Below are positions 1-7,931 of a DNA stretch of 64,000 nucleotides, piece after piece (within the stretch, counting starts at the first letter, position 1; every line of letters begins with the position of its first letter). Below the pieces are notes generated by a model, which saw nothing but the letters and a program-made list of their open reading frames with translations, was not told the origin of the DNA and did not search any database. Source of the DNA: Streptomyces sp. NBC_00582 (GTDB lineage: Bacteria > Actinomycetota > Actinomycetes > Streptomycetales > Streptomycetaceae); the NCBI RefSeq assembly GCF_036345155.1, contig NZ_CP107772.1, positions 1 through 64,000 of the forward strand. The letters are read 5' to 3'. The translations under genes and the position numbers were made by a program.

Positions 1-285
1 GTCCTTCGGGCTGCGCCCGAAGTAAGCGAACACCCGCGCTGCGCGCGGGTGTTGCGCTCCCGCTCCGCGTGAGCGCTAGCGGGTGGCTGCGCCACCCGCA
101 CAACCCGGCCGCTGCGCGGCCGGGTTGACGGTCCGTTCGCTGCGCTCTCGGACCGGCGGGACTTACGTCCCGCTAAACCAGGCTTCCGCTTCGCTGCAGC
201 CTGGCCGGCGGGTCCGCTGCGCTCCCCCGCCTTACCGGTCCTTCTGGCTTCGCCTCCAGTCCCTCAAGGCCCGCTAACGCGGGCC
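1..285. repeat. Streptomyces-type telomere (palindrome chain)
   Basis: Successive palindromes fill this stretch. Perfect stems with a TGC loop are at 5-11/15-21 (7 bp), 29-39/43-53 (11 bp), 79-87/91-99 (9 bp) and 102-112/116-126 (11 bp). Further hairpins are at 54-59/71-76, 129-135/149-155 (TGC at its centre), 156-162/167-173 and 178-184/198-204, and about 269-282. Tightly packed palindromes with three-base loops are the known layout of Streptomyces telomeres, which fold when single-stranded and template terminal-protein-primed patching. The first bases are not the common archetypal telomere start, so this may be a divergent telomere class, or a few terminal bases may be missing. Confidence 0.85.
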
Positions 286-346
286 CGGCTGGCTACGAGA
301 AAGGAGGTCGTGGCTCGGTGAGGGCTAGTCACCGAGCACACCTGTG

Positions 347-514
347 TCAGCGTCTGCGGGCCCAGCCGCTCCCGATCCCGGCCACATGCAGCGCTAGGGC
401 AGTCAGCCCCAGCAGCATCACATTCGTCGAAGAGAACGCATCGTTGGTGCTGAGATCCGCCGCGTTGATCAAAAACGCCACGAAGAACAACACCGCCGCG
501 ACTATGCCAAGCAT
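347..514 (-). CDS. Small two-helix membrane protein
   Basis: A 55-residue protein made almost entirely of two hydrophobic helices (about residues 2-17 and 32-48) joined by a short polar loop rich in Ser, Thr and Asn, with an Arg-rich C-terminus. The start at 514 is preferred over a longer reading from 574 because GGAG lies 8 bases upstream. I do not recognise a function. It faces the telomere, and lies beside a second small membrane protein on the same strand and opposite the helicase gene. Small membrane proteins of this look are frequent in Streptomyces accessory DNA, but a role in telomere or transposon biology is not shown by the sequence. Confidence 0.6.
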   Translation of the reverse strand: MLGIVAAVLFFVAFLINAADLSTNDAFSSTNVMLLGLTALALHVAGIGSGWARRR

Positions 515-619
515 GAAACGAGCTCCTCTCAAAGGGGTGAAACCCGTATGCCCGGTCACGGCCTCGTCAGGCATAAGCCCGTGCTCTTGGGGCCGTAACT
601 GAGCCTTTTGGGCGGGTGC

Positions 620-913
620 TCAGGCGTGAGCGTGCTGGGGCCTTGCCATCTTCTCTGCTGCTGTGTGATGCGCGAGCCGGCCCGCCTCAGGGCCCTGCAG
701 ACGCCGTAGGAACAGGCTGGCGGTGGCGAGGAGGCCACTGAAGGCAGCCAAAAGGAGGACGCATGCCCACATCTGCGGGCTTCCCGGTGCCTGCCAGCCG
801 CTCCACAGGGCGGACGCTGCCCACAGAAGGGCACCCAAAGCGTAGAAGAAGCGGATGCGGCGGAGCTGTTGCACGGTGCGCAGGGGCATGATGCGTTCGG
901 TCTTCGGTGACAT
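620..913 (-). CDS. Small two-helix membrane protein
   Basis: A 97-residue protein with a basic N-terminus, two predicted transmembrane helices (about residues 23-40 and 48-66) and a hydrophilic, His- and Ala-rich tail. It lies upstream of the other small membrane gene on the same strand, about 105 bases apart, so the two may be co-transcribed. A later Met (residue 9) could be the true start; neither candidate has a convincing ribosome-binding site. Function unrecognised. Confidence 0.45.
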   Translation of the reverse strand: MSPKTERIMPLRTVQQLRRIRFFYALGALLWAASALWSGWQAPGSPQMWACVLLLAAFSGLLATASLFLRRLQGPEAGRLAHHTAAEKMARPQHAHA

Positions 914-1240
914 GCGGAGCCGTGTACCCCCGATACGCCGTGACCACCAAGCCGGAAGACGACTGGGGGCGAATGGAGTGGCTGGGTCTTAAAGGGCTTG
1001 TTGAAGAGCTTCCAGCGATTTTAGTGCTTCACTTTGTGATGCAAGATAGACTCTGGACTCATGGAGTGGCACGCCTGAGAGGGTGTGAAGTCTTTGGGAT
1101 CTCGCTTCCCCCCGCATGATCGGCTGCTGGGATCAAGTCTCGATGCTCTCACCGTAGCCGATCACACGCCGTCTACGTGCAGGGCTCCTCTTGCTGTCAC
1201 GTCAGAGCACCCACCGGTCTACAGGAGAAAACAGATCGGA
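914..1240. other. Intergenic region between divergent genes
   Basis: A 327-base gap between the leftward small membrane gene and the rightward helicase. Roughly 985-1100 is clearly lower in GC than its surroundings. The divergent arrangement implies promoters here, but no consensus boxes stand out. Open frames through it lack coding character. A transposon end could lie here; I found no repeated transposase-binding-like motif. Confidence 0.4.
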
Positions 1241-3796
1241 ATGGCAGGGATGCAACTCCGTCCCCATCAGCGAGAAGCCGTGGACAGGGTACTTCGCGCC
1301 CTCGAATTGCCTGCAAGATCTCTTGTACCAGAGGGCGGCCTGCGGACTCAGGTGATCATGGCGACCGGATCCGGCAAGAGCCTCGTGGCTACCCGGAGCG
1401 CTGAGGAGCTCCGCGCTGGCCGGGTCCTAGTGCTCGTGCCCTCGTTGGACCTGCTCGCCCAGACCGAGGCCTCCTGGCGCGCCGGCGGCTGCACGGGCCC
1501 GATCATCGGGGTCTCGTCCCTGCGCGGGGATCAGGTGTCCTTCCCCAACACCACGGACGTGGACGAGCTGGTCTCCTGGGTGAAGCCGTTCGACAAGGTG
1601 ACCGTGTTCGCCACGTACGCCTCGTTGGGGCTGGGCACGCTGGAGCGCGCTCATGAGGCCGGCCTTCCGGGCTGGGACCTGATCGTCGTGGACGAAGCCC
1701 ACCGCTGTTCCGGCCGGATCGGGAAGCCGTGGGCAGTCGTGCACAACAATCAGAAGATTCCGTCCCTGCGCCGCTTGTACATGACGGCCACGCCCCGGCT
1801 GTGGCAGCTGGACGAAGACTCCGAGCAGGGCGCGCCGGGCGAGCTGGTGGCCTCGATGGAAGACGACCCCAACGGGCCGTTCGGCAGCCGGTGTTTCACC
1901 CTGACGTTGTCGGAGGCTATCGACAGGGGAATCTGTGCGCCGTACCAGGTGGTGTGCGTGGACGTCACCGACACCCAGCTCCAGGCCGCCGTGCTGCTCG
2001 GTGCGGACGGCAGGTCGGACCAGGTGCGCGGGGCCCGGCTCGCCGCGCTGCAGACGGCCCTGGTGAAGGCGGCCGCGGAGGAGGGCTTCCGCCGAACCCT
2101 CACCTTCCACCACGTGGTCAAGGAAGCCGAGGCATTCGCGGCCGGCCTTCCCGACATCGCCGCACAGCTGCACGACAGCGATCCGGAGGTGTACCCCAAG
2201 ACGATCTGGGCGGACTGGCTGTGCGGTGACCACAAGCCCAGCCACCGGCGGCGGGTTCTCGGGGAGTTCGCCGACGGCATCGCCACGGACGGCACCGTGG
2301 TGGAGAAGGGCTTTCTGAGTTCCGTGAAGGTCCTGGGCGAAGGCGTGGACACCCGCAACTGCGACTCCGTGTACTTCGCCGACGTGCGCGGCTCCATGCC
2401 CGACCTCGTCCAGGCCGTCGGCCGGGCGCTGCGCATCCAGCCGGGTGAAGGCAAAATGGCGTCCCTCGTGGTGCCAGTACTGCTGGGGCCCGGGGAGACA
2501 CCCGACAACATGCTCACCAGCCGGGCGTACGGCGGCCTGGCCAAGCTCCTGGAAGCGCTCAGGGCGCATGACGCCCGCATCGTGGAGCAGCTCGCCGAGC
2601 CCCAGGCGCGAAGCCGTGCCAGGGGCGTGCACACCCGCAGCGGGGGCCAGGAAGACGAAGCAGCCGGCAGCGACCGAAGCGACCGAGAACTGTCACCGCC
2701 GGCGCGAGCACTGCTGAAGTTCTCCACGCCGCGTGACCCCGCGCAGCTGGCCGCGTTCATCAACCTGCGCGTCCTCAACCCCGAACACGCCCACTGGCGG
2801 CGCGGCATCGAAGCCGGCGCCATCTACTACCGACTCCACGGCGACCTACGCGTGCCGTTCACGTACCGCGTGCCCGCCAAGAACGACCAGGAGGCGGAAG
2901 CCGAACAGTGGCCCACCTCCCTGGCGGGGTTCCCACTGGGGCAATGGATCGCCGACGCTCGCAGGTTCTACGCCCGCGGGGACATGGACGACGACCGCAT
3001 CGCGCAGCTGGAGCGGCTCGGCATGGTGTGGTCGCACTACGACGTCGCCTGGGAGGAAGCGCTCACTGCGGCCCGTGGGTGGGCGGCCGAACACGGCCAC
3101 CTTCTGGCCCCCACGGACGCCACGCACCACGGTTTCAAGATCGGCATCTTTCTGAAGAACGCGCGGGCCGCCGCCCGCCGGGGCATGCAGGCCGAGCAAC
3201 GGCAGACCCAGGGCCTTCCAGTGAAGACGACGTCGGCCTGGGTGCTGTCGGCCGAGCGGCGCGAACAGCTCGAGGACATCGACCCATCGTGGTGCCCCAC
3301 CTGGCCGGTGGAATGGCAACGCGCCTTCCACCTCACCCGGCAGCACCTGGAAGCCGGCGGCACGCTACCGAGCGAGCCGGGCATCGTCGTACGCCAGGGC
3401 GAGGACCTCGGACGATGGGTCAAGACAGTGCGCTTCGGCGGGGACAAACTCACCAATGTCCAGCAGTGGATGTGCGAGAACATCCTCGGCATCCAGCCCG
3501 CGACCGAGGACGAGAAGCCGCGTCTGCGCCGCACACAGGCCGACAAGTGGGCGCTCAACTACGCTGCCGCCAGACAGTTCCACGAGCGCGAGGGACACCT
3601 TCAAGTACCGAGGCAGCATGTCGAACGGATCGCCGTCGCCAGCGGGGACGACGCTCGCGACGGCGCGAGCAGCGGGGACCAGGAGGAACGAGAGATCAAG
3701 CTCGGGGCATGGATCGGGAATCAGAGATCTAGAGCCGCGACGCTGTCGCCGGAACGGATCGAACAGCTCTCCGCCATCGGCATGCGCTGGACGTAG
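1241..3796 (+). CDS. Telomere-proximal DEAH helicase with HA repeats
   Basis: An 851-residue superfamily 2 helicase. Walker A ATGSGKS is at about residues 41-47, the DEAH box in VVDEAHRC near 150-155, TATP (motif III) near 182, and motif VI QAVGRALR near 390. The C-terminal part (about 495-851) holds four helicase-associated (HA) modules with the W...A...HGHL...LG.W pattern, starting near 495, 603, 691 and 769. The start at 1241 (MAGMQLRPHQ) is chosen because family members begin at the LRPHQ motif; a longer frame reaches back to 1085. Helicase-like genes next to telomeres are typical of Streptomyces linear replicons (the TtrA/Tth type, linked to transfer), so a role in terminal DNA metabolism or transfer is likely but inferred. 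It points toward the transposition operon and may be read with it. Confidence 0.85.
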   Translation: MAGMQLRPHQREAVDRVLRALELPARSLVPEGGLRTQVIMATGSGKSLVATRSAEELRAGRVLVLVPSLDLLAQTEASWRAGGCTGPIIGVSSLRGDQVSFPNTTDVDELVSWVKPFDKVTVFATYASLGLGTLERAHEAGLPGWDLIVVDEAHRCSGRIGKPWAVVHNNQKIPSLRRLYMTATPRLWQLDEDSEQGAPGELVASMEDDPNGPFGSRCFTLTLSEAIDRGICAPYQVVCVDVTDTQLQAAVLLGADGRSDQVRGARLAALQTALVKAAAEEGFRRTLTFHHVVKEAEAFAAGLPDIAAQLHDSDPEVYPKTIWADWLCGDHKPSHRRRVLGEFADGIATDGTVVEKGFLSSVKVLGEGVDTRNCDSVYFADVRGSMPDLVQAVGRALRIQPGEGKMASLVVPVLLGPGETPDNMLTSRAYGGLAKLLEALRAHDARIVEQLAEPQARSRARGVHTRSGGQEDEAAGSDRSDRELSPPARALLKFSTPRDPAQLAAFINLRVLNPEHAHWRRGIEAGAIYYRLHGDLRVPFTYRVPAKNDQEAEAEQWPTSLAGFPLGQWIADARRFYARGDMDDDRIAQLERLGMVWSHYDVAWEEALTAARGWAAEHGHLLAPTDATHHGFKIGIFLKNARAAARRGMQAEQRQTQGLPVKTTSAWVLSAERREQLEDIDPSWCPTWPVEWQRAFHLTRQHLEAGGTLPSEPGIVVRQGEDLGRWVKTVRFGGDKLTNVQQWMCENILGIQPATEDEKPRLRRTQADKWALNYAAARQFHEREGHLQVPRQHVERIAVASGDDARDGASSGDQEEREIKLGAWIGNQRSRAATLSPERIEQLSAIGMRWT

Positions 3797-3922
3797 ATTC
3801 CGACGGGTTTTGCCCTGTGGCGCCCTCGAGTCGATCCGTTGGCAGGGAGACCGCCGGTGGCACTGCGGCAGGTCGGGCATGAAAGCACCTCCTAGCACCA
3901 CCGGGGCTGTGCCCATTACCCG

Positions 3923-4711
3923 ATGAGCCGACGAGCCGTTGAGCTTGGTGTGCACAGTGCGGGGCGGGACATGGAGAAGGCCGGGCAGACCGACGTTGAG
4001 TCCGTGGACGTGCTTTTCCTGGCTGCCGACAGAACGACAAAGTGTTTGAGATGGCCAACTGCTGCTCCCGAGGTGGCGTTTGAGCGGTGCCCACCGCTGC
4101 AACCGTTCCCAGCTCGCAAGGGCAAGCGGATGGCGCCGGGATGGTGGTGGTCGTCAACCACTGGGCGGCTGGTGCACTACGGATCTGCGGCGATGCGACT
4201 GCACGTGATGCTCCTCGATCGCGACCCGCGCGTCAGCGGCTTGGCCGCCCGGCCGCTTGAACTGCGGTGGCGCGAGTCGAGCGGGATGCGGGCGCATGCT
4301 CCTCAGCTGATGCTCCGGCTGGCAGGTGGCCAAGGGGTGCTCGTCGACTGTACAGGGAGAGGGGAGCTGTCTCGGCGCCAGCGGTCTCTTGCTGCGATGG
4401 TGGGAGAGATCTGTACGGCGGCGGGCTGGCAGTACTGGGTGCTCGGGCCTGTTGACGCGATCTACCGGCGCAATGCGACCTGGCTGGCCGGATACCGACA
4501 CCCGCGGCACCACGGTGGTCGGTTGCTGGCTGCCGCGCTGCAGGAGGCGTTCGCCGAGCCCGCGCCGCTATGGGAGGGCGTACGCAGGATCGGGGATCCG
4601 CTGGTAGTGCTTCCTGCGCTCTTTCATGCTCTGTGGGCGGGACGGCTGGCGGCGGACCTGGGGGCGCCGATGCATGAGCGGATGCCGGTGTGGGCGCAGG
4701 CGGCAGAGTGA
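3923..4711 (+). CDS. tnsA: TnsA-like transposase subunit, degenerate active site
   Basis: A 262-residue protein at the TnsA position of a Tn7-like operon, overlapping tnsB by up to 22 bases. In Tn7, TnsA is the nuclease that cuts the 5' transposon ends. The TnsA-like core (about residues 40-150) has the RWPTA..E..FE, MLLDRDPRV and GVLVDC landmarks. Acidic and lysine residues expected of an active PD-(D/E)xK site appear replaced: GSAAMRL where ExxxE is usual, APQLM (Gln128) where PDF is usual, and VDCTGR (141-146) where an E/D-x-K is usual. This suggests structural retention with lost or altered cleavage. Later conserved stretches (GWQYWVLGPVD, WLAGYRHPR) are kept. The N-terminal 35 residues look unconserved, so the start may be further in. 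Confidence 0.7.
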   Translation: MSRRAVELGVHSAGRDMEKAGQTDVESVDVLFLAADRTTKCLRWPTAAPEVAFERCPPLQPFPARKGKRMAPGWWWSSTTGRLVHYGSAAMRLHVMLLDRDPRVSGLAARPLELRWRESSGMRAHAPQLMLRLAGGQGVLVDCTGRGELSRRQRSLAAMVGEICTAAGWQYWVLGPVDAIYRRNATWLAGYRHPRHHGGRLLAAALQEAFAEPAPLWEGVRRIGDPLVVLPALFHALWAGRLAADLGAPMHERMPVWAQAAE

Positions 4712-6909
4712 GGACAGACAGCAAAGTACCGGGCAGGCCGGTCGTGGAGCTGGGGTGCCAGGTCCGGTTCGGGGGGTGTACCTGGACGGTGGCGGCCCTT
4801 GCTGACGGTCAGGTGCGGCTGGTCGCCGAGGACGGTGCGGTAGCAGCGGTTTTGCTGTCGCTGCTGTTCGCCGATGTGGGGTTCAAAGTCCTGGATGCGC
4901 CGGGAGGGCCCAGCGTGCCGCCGCTGGGCTTGCTGGAGTCGTTGCCCGAGGCGGTACGGGAACGAGCCCTGGCGTGGGAGCGGCATGTGCGGGAGGTGGA
5001 GACGGGGCAGCCGGGCGAGCCGGGTGCGGCAGGTCCGCCGCGGGCGGAGTACGACCCGCAGGCGCGGACGCTGGCGCAGCGGGAGGAAGCGAAGGCGGCG
5101 GAACTGTCGGCGGCCGGCATGCCCACCAGCGTGGTGACGGTGCGGCGGATGCGGGCCCGCTACCGCCGTGAGGGGGTGTGGGGGCTGGTGGACCACCGTG
5201 CCACCCGGCCACGGTCCGTCCTGGGGCGGGCGGACGAGCGGGTGGTAGCCGCCCTGCGGGAGGTGCTGGAGGCCGGGCGGGAGCGCTCCAGCGGGACGCG
5301 GGGACGGCTGCGGGTATACACCGAGCGGCTGCTGGCCGAGCAGTACGGAGAGGGGGTGGTGCCCCTGCCCTCGAGTGCGACGTTCAACCGGCTCGTGCAC
5401 GCCCTCGCCGACGGACGCGGGCTACTGGGCAGTGCGCGGCAACGCCGCTGGCGATCAGCCCGGCCGGCTCCCCCGTTCGTCCCGACGACGGTGATGGCGC
5501 CGGGTGAGCTGGTGATGATGGACAGCACCGTGCTGGACGCCTTCGTGGTGCTCGACGACGGGGTGGTGGAGCGTCCGGAACTGACCATCGCGCTGGATGT
5601 GGCCACCCGCACCATCTGCGCGGCCGTGCTGCGTGCGAAAGGGACCCGCAGCGTGGACGCGGCGCAACTGCTGGCGCAGATGATGGTCCCGGCGCCGATG
5701 CGGCCCACCTGGTCCGAGGCGCTGGCGATGGAACACTCGGTAGTGCCCTACGAGCGGCTGCTGAGCGTGGATGCCCGGCTGGAAGGTGCCGCGGCGCGGC
5801 CGGTGATCACCCCGCAGACCATCGTGGTCGACCAGGGAAATGTGTTCGTCTCGTCCTCGTTCATCGCCGCCTGTGAGTCGCTGGGCATTTCCGTGCAGCC
5901 CACGCCGCCGGGCAACGGGCCCGCCAAGGGGCACGTGGAGCGCACCTTCTCCTCGATCAACACGCTGTTCGTGCAGCACGTGGCCGCCTACACAGGCTCG
6001 CACACTGGCGAGCGCGGCCAGGACGCCGAAGGCGAGGCGGTGTGGACGCTGGCCCAGCTGAACGACCTGCTGCAGGAGTGGATCATCTGCGGGTGGCAGG
6101 AACGCAAGCACGACGGGCTACGGCACCCGATGATGCCCCGCTGTGCGCTGTCGCCGCACGAGATGTGGGCGGCACTGGTCGCCGTATGCGGGTACGTCCC
6201 GGTGCCGCTGGGCCGTGAGGACTACATCGAGCTGATGCCCGTGAAGAGGCAGAAGATCAACGACTACGGCATCCGCATCGACTACCGCACCTACGACCAC
6301 AAGGCCCTCAACCCCTACCGCGGCGAGCGCTCCCCGGCGGCGGACGGCCTGTGGGAGATCCACTACAACCCGCACGCACCCGGCCAGGTCTGGGTACGCC
6401 TGCCGAAGCCTGACCAGCCGCGCGGATATGAGTGGGAGGCCGTGCCGTGGATCCACCACACCCTGGTCAGCGCACCGTTCACCGACTTCACCTGGCAGTA
6501 CATCAAGCGCACCGTCGCCCGCCGCACCCACCGCGCCCAGCACGAACACGACCTGGCGCTTGCCCTGCGCGAGCTGCTGGAACGCGCCGCCGCCGGACAT
6601 GGCACCCGCCGGGAGAAGGTCGTCACCGCCCGCACCCGCACCGCCGCAACGGACGGTGCGGTGTGGGGGATCTTGTACGGCCAGCAGCCGGAGGCCGAGG
6701 TGCTTGAGCCCGCCGACGAGGACGTCTTTGACGACAGTGAGGACGACGAGGAGCCCCTGACCGACGACGGCGCCGTGGACGCCTGGCCGGCTGAAGGTGC
6801 ACAGCCGAGCAACTCCTCGGCTGCTCCAGTGCAGGGAGCTGGCGTACCTGCTGCGCGCCGCGCCAAGGTCACGGTCTACGACCCCTTTGAGGAATGCCTG
6901 CGATGGTGA
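4690..6909 (+). CDS. tnsB: TnsB-like DDE transposase
   Basis: A transposase of 739 residues from the GTG at 4690. A GTG at 4708, overlapping the tnsA stop as GTGA, is an equally good start. Order of parts: N-terminal beta-rich and helix-turn-helix DNA-binding segments (about residues 20-250, including VRRMRARYRR near 151), the rve/DDE catalytic core with Asp278 (MMDSTVLDAF), Asp381 (VVDQGN) and Glu417 (GHVERTF), and a Mu-type C-terminal beta-barrel (about 500-570). All three catalytic residues are present. It is the transposase that binds the element ends and joins 3' ends to target DNA. The acidic tail after about 670 is a plausible contact for the TnsC-like ATPase, whose gene overlaps its end by 16 bases. 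Confidence 0.92.
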   Translation: MGAGGRVRTDSKVPGRPVVELGCQVRFGGCTWTVAALADGQVRLVAEDGAVAAVLLSLLFADVGFKVLDAPGGPSVPPLGLLESLPEAVRERALAWERHVREVETGQPGEPGAAGPPRAEYDPQARTLAQREEAKAAELSAAGMPTSVVTVRRMRARYRREGVWGLVDHRATRPRSVLGRADERVVAALREVLEAGRERSSGTRGRLRVYTERLLAEQYGEGVVPLPSSATFNRLVHALADGRGLLGSARQRRWRSARPAPPFVPTTVMAPGELVMMDSTVLDAFVVLDDGVVERPELTIALDVATRTICAAVLRAKGTRSVDAAQLLAQMMVPAPMRPTWSEALAMEHSVVPYERLLSVDARLEGAAARPVITPQTIVVDQGNVFVSSSFIAACESLGISVQPTPPGNGPAKGHVERTFSSINTLFVQHVAAYTGSHTGERGQDAEGEAVWTLAQLNDLLQEWIICGWQERKHDGLRHPMMPRCALSPHEMWAALVAVCGYVPVPLGREDYIELMPVKRQKINDYGIRIDYRTYDHKALNPYRGERSPAADGLWEIHYNPHAPGQVWVRLPKPDQPRGYEWEAVPWIHHTLVSAPFTDFTWQYIKRTVARRTHRAQHEHDLALALRELLERAAAGHGTRREKVVTARTRTAATDGAVWGILYGQQPEAEVLEPADEDVFDDSEDDEEPLTDDGAVDAWPAEGAQPSNSSAAPVQGAGVPAARRAKVTVYDPFEECLRW

Positions 6910-7922
6910 GTCCGCTCGTCTCGAACGACGCCGCGGGGTTCGCACCGCTGGCCCCTCCGACCGTATGGCAGGGATGGGACGCCTTCGTCCGCCGTGCCCC
7001 GGCACCCTTGCGCGACGCCGCCGATCCAGCCTGGTCCCAGGCCGAGCGCGAGGACTACCACTCCGAACTCGCCGTCATGCGCACCCCCGCCATGGACAGC
7101 GTGTTCACCGCGGTGCGCCGGCTGCTGCTGGTCAACCGCCGCCAGCAGGCCGGCGCCCGCCGCGGTTTGATCATCTCTGGTCCGGCCACGACGGGTAAGA
7201 CCACGACGATGATGGCACTGGGGCGTTCCTTCCATCTGGCTGACGCTCGCCAGCACCCAGGACAGGCAGAGCGCAGGCCTGTGCTGTTCATCAGCGTGCC
7301 GCCGGCCGCCACCCCGAAGATGCTCGTCAGCGAGTTCGCCCGGTTCCTCGGCATGCCCATCACCGACCGCCTCAACCAGACCCAGATCACTGGCGCCGTA
7401 TGCGACCTGTTGTGTGAGCTGGGCACCCAGCTGGTCCTCATCGACGACGTCCACCTCCTGGACACCCAGCGGCGCGCCGGAGCTGAGACCTCCGATCAGC
7501 TGAAGTACCTCGGCGAACGCATCCCGGCCACCTTCGTGTACTCCGCGATCGACATCGAGACTTCCTCGCTGCTGAGCGGGGTGCGCGGGGCGCAGATTGC
7601 CGGCCGCTTCAAGATCTTCCGCCACCGTCCGCTGGCGTATGCGACCGAGCAGGACCGGGCTGTCTGGGACGACCTCGTGCGGGCCATGGAGGACCTGCTG
7701 AGGCTGCGCGCGCACCGGCCCGGAATCCTGGTCAAGCATGCCGCTTACCTCCATGCCCGCACTGCGGGGCGGATCGGCAGCCTCTCTCACCTCATCCGCG
7801 AAGCCGCCCTGATTGCCCTCACCGAAGGCGCCGAGCGGATCACCAAGCAGCTGCTGAGCGAGGTCGAGCTCGACGCGGCAGCCGAAGCCCAGGCCCGGCC
7901 CCACCGCCCTCGCCGGGCATAG
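6894..7922 (+). CDS. tnsC: TnsC/TniB-like AAA+ transposition regulator
   Basis: A 342-residue AAA+ ATPase with Walker A GPATTGKT (96-103) and Walker B LVLIDDVHLL (about 180-189), followed by the SDQLKYLGERIPATFVY segment typical of TniB/TnsC. In Tn7 and Tn5053-type elements this protein forms filaments on target DNA and connects the transposase to the target selector (TniQ/TnsD). The gene overlaps tnsB by 16 bases and ends 9 bases before tniQ, so the four genes form one transcription unit. ATG at 6903 is an alternative start. No insertion or deletion disrupts the ATPase core, so the element looks functional at this step. Confidence 0.9.
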   Translation: MPAMVSPLVSNDAAGFAPLAPPTVWQGWDAFVRRAPAPLRDAADPAWSQAEREDYHSELAVMRTPAMDSVFTAVRRLLLVNRRQQAGARRGLIISGPATTGKTTTMMALGRSFHLADARQHPGQAERRPVLFISVPPAATPKMLVSEFARFLGMPITDRLNQTQITGAVCDLLCELGTQLVLIDDVHLLDTQRRAGAETSDQLKYLGERIPATFVYSAIDIETSSLLSGVRGAQIAGRFKIFRHRPLAYATEQDRAVWDDLVRAMEDLLRLRAHRPGILVKHAAYLHARTAGRIGSLSHLIREAALIALTEGAERITKQLLSEVELDAAAEAQARPHRPRRA

Positions 7923-7931
7923 TGCGCGCAG

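Noticed and set aside
1427..2632. Long open frame opposite the helicase
   Set aside because: High GC leaves antisense frames open; composition and lack of domains mark it as a shadow of the helicase gene.
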